A stretch of DNA of 25,724 nucleotides from an uncultured Devosia sp. (GTDB lineage: Bacteria > Pseudomonadota > Alphaproteobacteria > Rhizobiales > Devosiaceae). Made by a program: the position numbers and the translations under genes. The DNA is taken from positions 1-25,724 of the forward strand of contig NZ_CAMLHM010000051.1 of NCBI RefSeq assembly GCF_946479885.1, given 5' to 3'. Below are positions 8,886 to 18,296 of the stretch, piece by piece; position 1 is the first letter of the stretch, and every line of letters starts with the position of its first letter. Under the pieces are notes generated by a model. That model searched no databases. It saw nothing but the letters and a program-made list of their open reading frames with translations, and was not told where the DNA came from.

Positions 8886-9227
8886 CTACTGCTGCACCAG
8901 CACGCAGAACTCGTAGTCTTCGTCACGCGCCCAGCAGCCGGGCTTGGCCTCGACGGCGCGAAACTCGCGGAGCTCATCGGGGCGCTGGCCCGGCTTGGGA
9001 TCGGCGTCGATGAGATAGGCCGTACCCACGCCATCCTCGATGACCGTAAAGGCAAAGATGCGGCCATCCGGCAGCTCAAATGTCAGCCCGCCGCCATCCA
9101 GCGCCACGTCGCAATCGAACGTATCATAGCCAGTGACCGTACACTGCCCCGGCGCTGCCGCCGCAAGCGTCACCATCATCCCAGTCGCGGCGGCCGCCAT
9201 AGCGGTCGCCCAAATCAGTCGTTCCAA
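8886..9227 (-). CDS. Small secreted four-cysteine protein (paralog of the downstream gene)
   Basis: Predicted exported protein of 113 residues. The hydrophobic Ala/Met-rich N-terminus (about 1-25) looks like a signal peptide. The mature part has Cys29/Cys39 (CX9C, FDCD), an ELPDGRIFAFTV strand region and Cys98/Cys108 in CWARDEDYEFC, matching the layout of the gene 24 bp downstream. The start is a TTG at 9227, favoured because GGGGG lies 7 nt upstream; an in-frame ATG nine codons further in would shorten the signal peptide. It is the first gene of the minus-strand cluster, so the promoter should lie in 9228-9400. Function unknown. Confidence 0.75.
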   Translation of the reverse strand: MERLIWATAMAAAATGMMVTLAAAAPGQCTVTGYDTFDCDVALDGGGLTFELPDGRIFAFTVIEDGVGTAYLIDADPKPGQRPDELREFRAVEAKPGCWARDEDYEFCVLVQQ

Positions 9228-9395
9228 GTCGTTGCCCCCAGAGCAAACAGCCTACGCATTGCCGCAGCGACACTCATAGCGCGGGAATGCAGGGGTGTCG
9301 CGCGGATTTGGAGAGAATGGTGGACGCCTTTCGAACGAGAAACAATGCATGCGCGAGCGCCGCCTGTAATGCGGTTATCAAAGAACGAGCGGACC

Positions 9396-9451
9396 CCGAG
9401 ACGGCTTTCGCCTCGTAGTTAAGTAAAAACATGAGACGAAAGCCGCCTCGG
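9396..9451. repeat. Long imperfect inverted repeat
   Basis: CCGAGACGGCTTTCG (9396-9410) pairs with CGAAAGCCGCCTCGG (9437-9451) over 15 positions with a single G-T wobble, plus CTC/GAG further in, around an AT-rich loop (TAGTTAAGTAAAAACAT). On the plus strand a T5 run follows ten bases later, so it could act as a terminator or as the first arm of a structured RNA. Confidence 0.65.
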
Positions 9452-9469
9452 AGTGCCGGTTTTTGGAGC

Positions 9470-9516
9470 AGTGCGGAATCGCGCCGCAGGGTCGCTCGCC
9501 CTGTTGCGGCCGCACT
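9470..9516. repeat. Nested double stem
   Basis: AGTGCGG (9470-9476) pairs with CCGCACT (9510-9516). Inside it, CCGCAGGG (9484-9491) pairs with CCCTG and CGG (9499-9503, 9507-9509) with a 3-nt bulge and a 7-nt loop. It lies only 18 bp from the preceding inverted repeat, as expected of a multi-stem RNA or a mobile-element remnant. Confidence 0.6.
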
Positions 9517-9772
9517 CGGACCTGTGGAAGAGGCAAAACCCCCACCCGGCTCACACCCACCACTGTTCGCCTGCAGGCCGCCGCGTGGGGTGATGGGCGG
9601 CACAATACGGGAGGTTTTGGGGGCGGGGATAAATCTGACGTTATGCGTCAGTCGTCTCCCCCACGCAGAGAGGGATCAAGGTGGTGTTTGGCAGGATATC
9701 GGGGGCTCTCGTCCCGGTTCCGAGCGTCGGCAGGCGCACGCGTCAATTCCCCAACAAACGCCACTGGGCCAG

Positions 9773-10921
9773 CTAGGCCTTGGAACGCAGAATGGAAATG
9801 TAGGATCGATTTGTATCGCGTCCGGACCACGTTGCCCTCAGGTGTCCTTCTAGCCCCGCAGTATCGGTCTTAATCGTGCTAGGCCAAAGATTCTCGCTGT
9901 ACTCGAAGACACGCAGCATGTTGTCGACATCAAAAATCCTGCCCGTGTCCGAAGACTTAATGATAGCAACCGGCTTTCTCTCGATGGACATCCGCAGGCC
10001 GAGCTCAAACAGGACGTTAGGATTATGGTCGGTAAGGTCGGCGACCACTAGGTCTGCATCCATGATTTCGTTGATGATTGTTGACTGAATCACGTCGCTT
10101 CCGTCCTTATTTGCGGTAGCGACATCAAATCCGGCGGCCTCTGCCGCAGGCTTGATCAGACTGTCAAAAACCTCCTCGAAAAAACCTTTCGGCCTGACAG
10201 GGTTTTTCTCTGAGAAGGGCATTATTACAAAACAACGCGTGCCTCCCTTATTGTCCGATGCCGCGAAAGACTTAATGGCCGGAATGCGGTTTGCTCGTGA
10301 CTCTTCTCGAGATGCGTTCGTAGGCGTGGAATCTATCCCCTCCCAAGCCCCACCGATGTTGCAAAAGGTGCAATTCTCTAGAAAAATCCCTCGAAATTCC
10401 TGATGCAATTCTTTGGGAAGCGCAAACTGAGAAAGAAGGACGTTTGAGAGAAACTCCATCTCGGGTAGATTATTCCCGTGATAGTACTCAAGAACCTTAG
10501 CAAATAAATCCACATTCAAAAATGCTCGGCGGCGCGCCTCAACTTCAGCGTCTGCACTTGCTGCATAGACGACTTCCCTTCCGATTTTCTCGAGGGAGAT
10601 TGCTGACGCGGAACGCGCTCCTGTTGTAAGGCCGTAGAGTTGAGACGCGCGGGCCAACTGATCAAGCGCACTAGACTTCTCACCAATACCAATGGCCCTA
10701 GCTACTTGGTTGGGAGCCCAAGGATTTCCGGCGTTCTTATCCTTCAGCGCTTGTGCGATAACGAGCGTCTTTTCCAGGGAGAACACGGGATAGGGGCGAA
10801 CAATTGCAGCTCGACGTGGTTTGGTTTCAACCTTTTTCGGCGGCGATTTGTCAGATCCCGACTGGGCGGAAGCAACACTCTTTGCCGCGGCCTTCTTTGG
10901 TACGATGACGTCGTCGGACAA
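9773..10921 (-). CDS. Putative winged-helix plus TIR-like/nucleoside deoxyribosyltransferase-like protein
   Basis: Protein of 382 residues. A Lys/Ala/Ser-rich tail (1-40) precedes a helical region (about 45-190, including VARAIGIGEKSSALDQLARA) that looks like a winged-helix DNA-binding or adaptor module. The C-terminal domain (about 228-365) has the nucleotide-binding pattern CFVIMPFSEK, IKPAAEAAGFDV, then ADLVVADLTDHNPNVLFELG and KPVAIIK, as in nucleoside 2-deoxyribosyltransferase/TIR-like folds; Glu306 is the candidate catalytic residue. Such domains often cleave N-glycosidic bonds of nucleotides or NAD in bacterial immunity; that role here is inference. The TTG at 10921 has a strong GGAGG 7 nt upstream. 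The gene is AT-richer than all its neighbours, suggesting transfer. Confidence 0.8.
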   Translation of the reverse strand: MSDDVIVPKKAAAKSVASAQSGSDKSPPKKVETKPRRAAIVRPYPVFSLEKTLVIAQALKDKNAGNPWAPNQVARAIGIGEKSSALDQLARASQLYGLTTGARSASAISLEKIGREVVYAASADAEVEARRRAFLNVDLFAKVLEYYHGNNLPEMEFLSNVLLSQFALPKELHQEFRGIFLENCTFCNIGGAWEGIDSTPTNASREESRANRIPAIKSFAASDNKGGTRCFVIMPFSEKNPVRPKGFFEEVFDSLIKPAAEAAGFDVATANKDGSDVIQSTIINEIMDADLVVADLTDHNPNVLFELGLRMSIERKPVAIIKSSDTGRIFDVDNMLRVFEYSENLWPSTIKTDTAGLEGHLRATWSGRDTNRSYISILRSKA

Positions 10922-10946
10922 AGAGTAACCTCCAATGAGAGGGCGT

Positions 10947-10975
10947 ACTCTATTTGTTCTCGAACAACCTGTCTA
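10947..10975 (-). promoter_or_regulatory. Promoter of the TIR-like gene with a dyad in its spacer
   Basis: Read on the minus strand, TAGACA (10975-10970) and TAGAGT (10952-10947) are separated by 17 bp, a good sigma-70-type layout. The spacer contains a perfect dyad TTGTTC-GA-GAACAA (10954-10967). The predicted RNA start is near 10940, leaving a short leader that holds only the GGAGG at 10933-10929. The dyad is placed where a repressor would block polymerase. Confidence 0.55.
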
Positions 10976-10979
10976 TTCC

Positions 10980-11018
10980 AATGAAATGACAATGCACAAG
11001 TTACATTGTCATTTCATT
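10980..11018. repeat. Perfect 15-bp inverted repeat between ettA and the TIR-like gene
   Basis: AATGAAATGACAATG (10980-10994) is matched by CATTGTCATTTCATT (11004-11018) around a 9-nt spacer. It starts 12 bp beyond the ettA stop codon, so it may be the ettA terminator on the minus strand, although no T run follows. It is also just upstream of the promoter of the next gene and could be an operator or an attachment-type site. Confidence 0.7.
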
Positions 11019-11029
11019 TCGCGTCTGTC

Positions 11030-12685
<1,656 letters not shown>

Positions 12686-12862
12686 AGGCTTGCTGACCTC
12701 TTCGAGACTTCCGTGGATTGGCCGTCTATGTAGGGCAAGCCCGCGCAGGGGGCAACGGGTCGCGGCATCGTCCGATTTAGGCCGCAATGACCCGCAATGG
12801 CTTGCGCCGCCTGCCTTGATCCTGCCTATGGGCCTGTCCCGCCTGCCATTTCCGGAGTTCCC

Positions 12863-14215
12863 ATGATTCTCAGAAGCGCGCTGACCCTGACCATGGGCGC
12901 CCTGATGTCCGTCAGCGCCTGGGCGCAGACCGCTCCATCGGAAGCCGAGGTGGTCAACTTCACGCTCGAAAACGGGCTCGAAGTGGTGGTCATCCCCGAT
13001 CGGCGCGCGCCCATCGTCACCCATATGGTCTGGTACAAGGTCGGCAGCGCCGACGAGCTGCCGGGCAAGTCGGGCATCGCCCACTTCCTCGAACACCTGA
13101 TGTTCAAAGGCACGGCCCGCCACCCGGCCGGCGAGATGGACCGGGTCGTCGCCGAGATCGGCGGCGATACCAATGCCTTCACCACCAAGGATGTTACCGT
13201 CTATCACCAGACCGTGCCGCCCGATTTTCTCGATGAGATGATGGATTTCGAGGCCGACCGCATGCGCGGCCTGATCCTGACCGAGGAAGTGATCGGCGCC
13301 GAGCGCGACGTGGTGATCGAGGAGCGCAACCAGCGCGTCGATGTGAGCCCGCAGGCCCTGTTGGCCGAGGAAACGGCGGCCACGGCCTATCAGAACCATC
13401 CCTATCGCATCCCCACCATCGGCTGGCTGCACGAGATGGAACAGCTCAACCGCGCCGATGCCGTCGCCTTCTACGATCGCTATTACGCGCCCAACAATGC
13501 CGTGCTCGTGGTCGCCGGCGATGTCGATCCGAAGGACGTTCGCACCCTCGCCGAAGCCACCTATGGCAAGGTGCCGCGCGGCCCCGATCTGCCCCCGCGC
13601 ATCCGTCCATCCGAGCCGCAATATGACACCGCCCGCACCGTGACGCTCAGCGATCCGCGCGTCAGCGTGCCCAGCTTCGCCACGGGCTGGATCACCCCCA
13701 GCTATCGCGTCGCCGAACCCGGCGAAGCCGAAGCGCTCGATCTGCTCTCGGAAATCCTCGGCGGCGGGCTGCGCAGCCGTTTCTACCAGGAGATCGTCGT
13801 CAAATCGGGCATCGCCTCGGCGGTTGGCGCCAGCTATGACGGCGGAGCCTACGATCCCAGCAGTTTTACCCTGTTCGGCGTGCCCCAGGGCGAGCACAGC
13901 CTCGAGGAAGTCGAGGCGGCCATCGAAGAACAGGTGATGCGCCTGATCCGCGACGGCGTCACGCCGGCCGAACTCGACGCCGCCAAGATGCGCTATGTGC
14001 GCAGCCTGATCTTCGCCCGCGACGAGCAGTCCAGCATGGCCGACATCTATGGCAGCCGCCTGGTCAATGACGGCACCATTGCCGATGTCGCCGAATGGCC
14101 CGACCGCATCCGCGCCGTTACCCCTGAACAGGTGCAGGCCGTGGCCGCCAAGTATCTCGATCCCAGCGTGTCGGTTACCGGCTACCTGCTGCCCGGCGAC
14201 AACGGAGCCCAATGA
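12863..14215 (+). CDS. Secreted M16 zinc metallopeptidase (catalytic subunit)
   Basis: Exported peptidase of 450 residues with a signal peptide ([21 protein letters not shown], cleavage near 21). The inverted zinc motif HFLEH (His74, Glu77, His78) is intact, and a glutamate in ERDVVIEE (153/154) lies at the expected distance for the third zinc ligand. The N-terminal M16 domain is followed by the M16C domain (about 195-375, with [16 protein letters not shown]). Family members degrade or process peptides, here presumably in the periplasm. GGAG at 12854-12857 supports ATG 12863. Its stop overlaps the start of a second M16 gene lacking the zinc motif, so the pair probably forms a heterodimer like the mitochondrial processing peptidase. 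Confidence 0.94.
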   Translation: MILRSALTLTMGALMSVSAWAQTAPSEAEVVNFTLENGLEVVVIPDRRAPIVTHMVWYKVGSADELPGKSGIAHFLEHLMFKGTARHPAGEMDRVVAEIGGDTNAFTTKDVTVYHQTVPPDFLDEMMDFEADRMRGLILTEEVIGAERDVVIEERNQRVDVSPQALLAEETAATAYQNHPYRIPTIGWLHEMEQLNRADAVAFYDRYYAPNNAVLVVAGDVDPKDVRTLAEATYGKVPRGPDLPPRIRPSEPQYDTARTVTLSDPRVSVPSFATGWITPSYRVAEPGEAEALDLLSEILGGGLRSRFYQEIVVKSGIASAVGASYDGGAYDPSSFTLFGVPQGEHSLEEVEAAIEEQVMRLIRDGVTPAELDAAKMRYVRSLIFARDEQSSMADIYGSRLVNDGTIADVAEWPDRIRAVTPEQVQAVAAKYLDPSVSVTGYLLPGDNGAQ

Positions 14216-15537
14216 TGTCGTTTCTGTCCGCGCTCCGTCGCCTCGCCCTCGTTGCCATTCCGGCGCTGGCACTCGCCACCCTGCCCGCCCGGGCCGAAGT
14301 CCAGTTCCAGCAGATCACCTCGCCCCAGGGCATCAAGGCCTGGCTGGTGGAGGACTATGCCGTCCCCATCGTCACCATCCGCTTCGCCTTCGACGGCGGC
14401 ACCACGCAGGACCCTGCGGGCAAGGAGGGCGTGACGAACCTCCTGACCTACCTCTTCGACGAGGGCGCCGGCGATCTCGACAGCGATGCCTTCCAGATCG
14501 CCCTCGATACGGCGGGCGCCGAGATGAGCTTTGCTGCCGATCTCGACGCCGTCTACGGCTCGATGCGCATGCTGGCCGACAACAAGGATGCGGCGCTGGA
14601 CCTGCTCAAGCTCGCCATCGAGACGCCGCGCTTCGATCAGAACCCGGTCGACCGCATGCGCGCCCAGATCCTGAGCGGCATTGCCATATCGGCCCAGAAC
14701 CCGGCAACCGCGGCCCAGAAGCTGTGGACTGAAACGCTTTACGGCCACCATCCCTATGCCCGCCCCGTCGACGGCACTGCCGAGACCCTGCCCACCATCA
14801 CGCCGGCGGACCTGCAGGCGCAGCATCAGGCCCTCTTCGCGCGCAACAACCTGCACATCGCCATCGTCGGCGCCATCGATGCGGAGGCCGCAGCCGCCAC
14901 GCTGGACCTGCTGTTCGGCGCCCTGCCCGCAGAGGCCAAGCTGGTGCCGGTGCCCGATATCGCGCCCGTGCTGGGCCAGGACCTGCAGGTGGACTATCCC
15001 CTGCCCCAGACCAGCATCTACATGGCCTATCCCGGCATTACCCACACCGACCCGCAATACTTCGCCGCCGCGCTGATGAACGAAATCCTCGGCGGCGGCA
15101 GCGTGCTGTCGCGGCTCACCGACGAGGTGCGCGAGAAGCGCGGCCTCACCTATGGCGTCAGCTCGTCGCTGCTCAACCAGCAGCATGCCAATGCCCTGAT
15201 CATCGGCACCGCCACCCGCGCCGACCGGGCCACGGAAACCCTTGCCGTCATCAAGGACGTCATCGCCCGGCTGGCCGCTGAAGGCCCGACCGAGGCCGAG
15301 CTCGCCTCGGCCAAGAAATACACCATCGGCTCGGCCGCCATGCAGGAGATGAGCTCTTCGCAGGCCATTGCCGGCACGCTGGTGGGCCTGCAATTGTGGG
15401 ACCTCGATATCGACTACCTGCCCCGGCGCGCCGAGCTGATCAATGCGGTGACCGTCGCCGATGTCAAAGCCGTCGCCGCGCGCCTGTTGGGGGTCAAGCC
15501 CACCATCATGCTGCTCGGACCGAAAGCGGCGCCGTGA
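14212..15537 (+). CDS. Secreted M16-family partner protein lacking the zinc motif
   Basis: Exported protein of 441 residues with a signal peptide (about 1-28, ending LPARA). Both M16 domains are present, but where HXXEH should be the sequence reads [12 protein letters not shown], so no zinc is expected. The M16C domain keeps the substrate-binding Arg310/Tyr314 pair in [10 protein letters not shown]. This matches non-catalytic subunits that pair with an active M16 partner, encoded immediately upstream with an ATGA overlap (14212-14215). GGAG at 14204-14207 is spaced better for the second ATG at 14215, which may be the true start. A palindromic repeat region follows the gene. Confidence 0.93.
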   Translation: MMSFLSALRRLALVAIPALALATLPARAEVQFQQITSPQGIKAWLVEDYAVPIVTIRFAFDGGTTQDPAGKEGVTNLLTYLFDEGAGDLDSDAFQIALDTAGAEMSFAADLDAVYGSMRMLADNKDAALDLLKLAIETPRFDQNPVDRMRAQILSGIAISAQNPATAAQKLWTETLYGHHPYARPVDGTAETLPTITPADLQAQHQALFARNNLHIAIVGAIDAEAAAATLDLLFGALPAEAKLVPVPDIAPVLGQDLQVDYPLPQTSIYMAYPGITHTDPQYFAAALMNEILGGGSVLSRLTDEVREKRGLTYGVSSSLLNQQHANALIIGTATRADRATETLAVIKDVIARLAAEGPTEAELASAKKYTIGSAAMQEMSSSQAIAGTLVGLQLWDLDIDYLPRRAELINAVTVADVKAVAARLLGVKPTIMLLGPKAAP

Positions 15538-15564
15538 AGGCTGGCTCGGCGGCCGCCATCACCC

Positions 15565-15661
15565 CACCCTCGGTCCCTCCCCGTCAAGGGGAGGGAGGCG
15601 CCAGCTCCACTGCCCGTGTTCATCGTCTCCCTCCCCCTTGTAGGGAGGGATCAAGGGTGGG
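15565..15661. repeat. Palindromic intergenic element, two inverted copies
   Basis: Between the M16 and TolB-like genes lie two CCCTCCCC...GGGGAGGG hairpins. The left copy (15565-15597, CACCCTCGGTCCCTCCCC...) and the right copy (15628-15661, ending GGGATCAAGGGTGGGG) are imperfect reverse complements, about 30 bp apart. The same family recurs near 25331-25462 and, decayed, near 9652-9682. This is a REP/BIME-like element; on transcripts it may stabilise or terminate the peptidase mRNA. Confidence 0.8.
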
Positions 15662-15722
15662 GGTGGTTTGGGCAAAAGTCCTGGGCTAGGTTCTCCTTCC
15701 CTTTCCCACCACAGGTGCTGCC

Positions 15723-16616
15723 GTGACCATTGCCTTCCCTCGCCGCGGCCGTTCTCTCGCCTCTGGGCAGCGTTCCGAACTCGTCGTCATCGATCTCGAC
15801 GGCAACAGCCAGGTGATCCTGACCACCGACGAGGTGATCGAGGCGCCCAACTGGTCGACCGATGGCCAGTGGCTGGTGTTCAACGCCGGCGGCCTGCTGT
15901 TCCGCGTCGCGCCATCGGGCGGCCAGCCGGAACAGATCGATACCGGTCACCTCGCCGACCTCAACAACGACCACGTCCTGTCGCCCGATGGCACGACTAT
16001 CTATGTGAGCTCGGACGACGGCCACCTCTATGCTGTGCCCTTTGCCGGCGGCGCGCCGCGCCGCGTGTCCAATACGCACGCCACGCCGTTCCACTATTAC
16101 CTGCATGGCATTTCGCCCGATGGCGCGACGCTGGCCTATGTCGCCATCGAGCAGCGCAATGGCGAGCGGCAGGTCAACGTCTTCACCATCCCCGCGGCCG
16201 GTGGCCCGGATGTCAGGCTGACCGACCTCACCATGCCCAATGATGGCCCGGAATATTCGCCCGACGGCCGCTGGATCTATTTCAACTCCGAGCTGGCCGC
16301 GAGCCGCCCGGGCCATGCCCAGATCTTCCGCATGAACGCGTCAGATGGCAGCGGCCTCGAGCAACTGACCTTCGACCTCTATGTGAACTGGTTCCCGCAC
16401 CTCTCGCCCGATGGCAGGACGGTGGCTTTCCTCAGCTATCCGCCGGGCACGACAGGGCATCCGCCGGACAAGGACGTGTTGCTGCGCCTGATGACGCCGA
16501 CCGGGGAAAACCAGCGCATTCTGGCCAGCTTCCTCGGCGGCCAGGGCACCATCAACGTCAATTCGTGGTCGCCCGACAGCAGGCGCCTCGCCTATGTGGC
16601 CTATCCGCGAAACTAG
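15723..16616 (+). CDS. TolB-like WD40/PD40 beta-propeller protein
   Basis: Protein of 297 residues made of repeated PD40-type blades: APNWSTDGQWLVFNAGG, HVLSPDGTTIYVSSDDG, HGISPDGATLAYVAIEQ, GPEYSPDGRWIYFNSEL, PHLSPDGRTVAFLSYPP and VNSWSPDSRRLAYVAY. Six SPDG-like motifs indicate about a six-bladed propeller as in the C-terminal part of TolB. Unlike TolB it has no signal peptide and lacks the N-terminal domain, so it is probably not the Tol-Pal component; many such proteins are annotated as biopolymer-transport or protease-associated components. The GTG at 15723 is preceded by AGGTG. It ends five bases before the convergent diguanylate cyclase gene, with no terminator visible. Confidence 0.85.
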   Translation: MTIAFPRRGRSLASGQRSELVVIDLDGNSQVILTTDEVIEAPNWSTDGQWLVFNAGGLLFRVAPSGGQPEQIDTGHLADLNNDHVLSPDGTTIYVSSDDGHLYAVPFAGGAPRRVSNTHATPFHYYLHGISPDGATLAYVAIEQRNGERQVNVFTIPAAGGPDVRLTDLTMPNDGPEYSPDGRWIYFNSELAASRPGHAQIFRMNASDGSGLEQLTFDLYVNWFPHLSPDGRTVAFLSYPPGTTGHPPDKDVLLRLMTPTGENQRILASFLGGQGTINVNSWSPDSRRLAYVAYPRN

Positions 16617-16621
16617 GGCCC

Positions 16622-18235
16622 CTAGCCCGCCAGGCCGATTTCTTCGACAATATCGGTACTGATGACGCGGTTGCGCCCCAGGGCCTTGGCCCGGTAAAGC
16701 CGCCGGTCTGCCACCGTCATCAGCTCGGTAGCCGGCCCGCCCTTGGACACGGCAACGCCGATGCTGACCGTGAGCTTCAGCCGTGGAGCAAGGTCGGTCA
16801 GGTCGGCCCGCTCGAGTTCGCTGCGCACCGCTTCGGCCACCGCAGCCGCTGCGCCGATATCGAGCCCGGCAAACAGCAGCGCAAATTCCTCGCCGCCCAG
16901 CCGGAAGGCCCGCATCTGCGCACCGAGGCCGGTCAGGATGCCCGCCACCCGCTGCAGCACGGCGTCGCCGACGATGTGCGAATACTGATCGTTGATCGCC
17001 TTGAAATGATCGAGGTCGGCAATGGCCAGGCAGAAGCGGCTGCCTTGCAGCTGCGCGAATGCCGCGTCAAAGCTGCGGCGGTTCGGCAGGCCCGTCAGCG
17101 GATCCTGGCCAACCTGTTCTTCCAGGGCTGCCGCACGGACGCGCAGCTTGCTCGTTTCGAGCTGCATTTCCACCAGTTGGGCGCGCCGGCGGATGGCCTC
17201 GCCCATCTGCCGTTGATAGGCGGTGTGGAACCGCTTGTAGAGCGCCAGCGCCTCGGCCGGATTGCCCAGTGCCTCATGAACCTCCGACAGCCGGCGCAGG
17301 GTATTGACCTGATGATCGACATGCGAGCTGGCCTCGGCCAGCTCGACCGCGAGTTCGCAGAATTCCAGCGCCTCGCTGAGCCGCCCCATCCGGGTCAGCA
17401 GTTCGCCGCGCGTGTAAAGATAGTGCACGTGCTCGCGCAGCCCCGTCACACCGATGACCTCTTCCCAGCGGCCCAGATAGTTCAGGGCCACGTCCTCGTG
17501 GCCAAGCAAGGCGTAATATTCGGCGCCGTTGCACAGCGCGGTCCGCAGCGCCCATTTGTCACCGCAGGTTTCGGCAATGCGGATCGCCTGGTCGTTGGTG
17601 GCCAGCGCCCGCTCGCGCCACTGTCGCCCTTCCTCGGTTCGGCCCTCATTCTCGGCGGCTTCGGCCATCGAGACCTGCGAAAAGGCCAGGTTGGTCGCGT
17701 AGAGCGCCTGGGCCGAAAGATCGTCCGTGCCAGCAACCAGGGCCAGGCTGCGTTCCAGCAGCGGCCCCACCAGCTGATCCTGCCGGCCATACATCAGGGC
17801 GACGGCCTTGGCATTGAGCGCAAAGGCCAGGATCGCCGGATTACCAACGATTTCCGCCAGCCCGACCGCCGTGCTCGCCTCGGCAAAGCCCTCGTCGACC
17901 ATGCTGAGTTCGACCAGCAACCAGGCATAGATCGCCCCGGCATGAGCCTCGCCGGCAGGATCGCGGAGCTTCTTCCACAGGTCCTTGGCCGCGACCACGC
18001 AGTCTATGCCCTGCTCGGCATATCCCTGTTGCAGGCAGAACCAGCCAATCTGCGTGAGGCACCGGGCAATGCCGCGATCATCCTCGGCGGCCCGAGCGTG
18101 CTCGAGCAGCTGACGCACCGTCTCAAGCGCTTCCGCCGAACGGCCGGTGCGCCCCATCGCCCATGTCAGGGTCAGGGCATGAGCGAGGTCTGGGACAGAC
18201 GGTGGGGGCACGGCTGCGCCTGGGCTTGCGATCAT
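16622..18235 (-). CDS. Diguanylate cyclase with N-terminal TPR-like region
   Basis: Soluble signalling protein of 537 residues. The first about 345 residues are helical TPR-like repeats (for example RSAEALETVRQLLEHARAAE and NPAEALALYKRFHTAYQRQM), then a short coiled coil (about 345-375, LVEMQLETSKLRVRAAALEEQ) and a GGDEF domain starting DPLTGLPNRRSFD. The active-site loop reads GGEEF (about 447-451), which supports synthesis of cyclic di-GMP from GTP. The allosteric RxxD inhibitory site is absent (GAQM at its position), so product inhibition may be lost. No membrane segment is seen. ATG 18235 is used; a TTG two codons upstream is an alternative and neither has a strong ribosome-binding site. 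It lies 61 bp downstream of the Cache/MCP-like gene on the same strand. Confidence 0.92.
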   Translation of the reverse strand: MIASPGAAVPPPSVPDLAHALTLTWAMGRTGRSAEALETVRQLLEHARAAEDDRGIARCLTQIGWFCLQQGYAEQGIDCVVAAKDLWKKLRDPAGEAHAGAIYAWLLVELSMVDEGFAEASTAVGLAEIVGNPAILAFALNAKAVALMYGRQDQLVGPLLERSLALVAGTDDLSAQALYATNLAFSQVSMAEAAENEGRTEEGRQWRERALATNDQAIRIAETCGDKWALRTALCNGAEYYALLGHEDVALNYLGRWEEVIGVTGLREHVHYLYTRGELLTRMGRLSEALEFCELAVELAEASSHVDHQVNTLRRLSEVHEALGNPAEALALYKRFHTAYQRQMGEAIRRRAQLVEMQLETSKLRVRAAALEEQVGQDPLTGLPNRRSFDAAFAQLQGSRFCLAIADLDHFKAINDQYSHIVGDAVLQRVAGILTGLGAQMRAFRLGGEEFALLFAGLDIGAAAAVAEAVRSELERADLTDLAPRLKLTVSIGVAVSKGGPATELMTVADRRLYRAKALGRNRVISTDIVEEIGLAG

Positions 18236-18296
18236 TCCCAATGAAGGATCGGACTTTCCTGTAAATAAACCGAAAAAGCCCCGGCTGAAAGGCGAG

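Larger units (their letters stand above)
9228..9772. other. 545-bp gene-free region with nested inverted repeats
   Basis: No convincing gene is seen: the open frames here have low-complexity, shadow-like translations without recognisable motifs. The stretch contains several inverted repeats (9396-9451, 9470-9516 and CTGACG/CGTCAG at 9635-9651) and a degenerate copy of the CCCTCCCC-type palindromic element (about 9652-9682). It lies downstream of the putative TIR-like effector gene on the minus strand and upstream of the small secreted-protein cluster. Confidence 0.6.

Noticed and set aside
9274..9603. Possible 109-residue minus-strand protein
   Set aside because: Low-complexity translation without a ribosome-binding site or recognisable motif, overlapping the inverted repeats; treated as non-coding.
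9431..9873. Two plus-strand open frames of about 140 residues
   Set aside because: They overlap the repeats and the 3' end of the TIR-like gene, and their Pro/Arg-rich translations look like shadows.
12686..14272. A minus-strand open frame that would extend ettA to 1080 residues
   Set aside because: The extension is antisense to the well-supported M16 peptidase and has a shadow composition (His/Gly/Ala-rich); EttA has a normal start at 12685.
18260..18296. Terminator between the Cache/MCP-like gene and the diguanylate cyclase
   Set aside because: On the minus strand AGCC-GG-GGCT is followed by a T run, but the 2-nt loop and 4-bp stem are too small to rely on.
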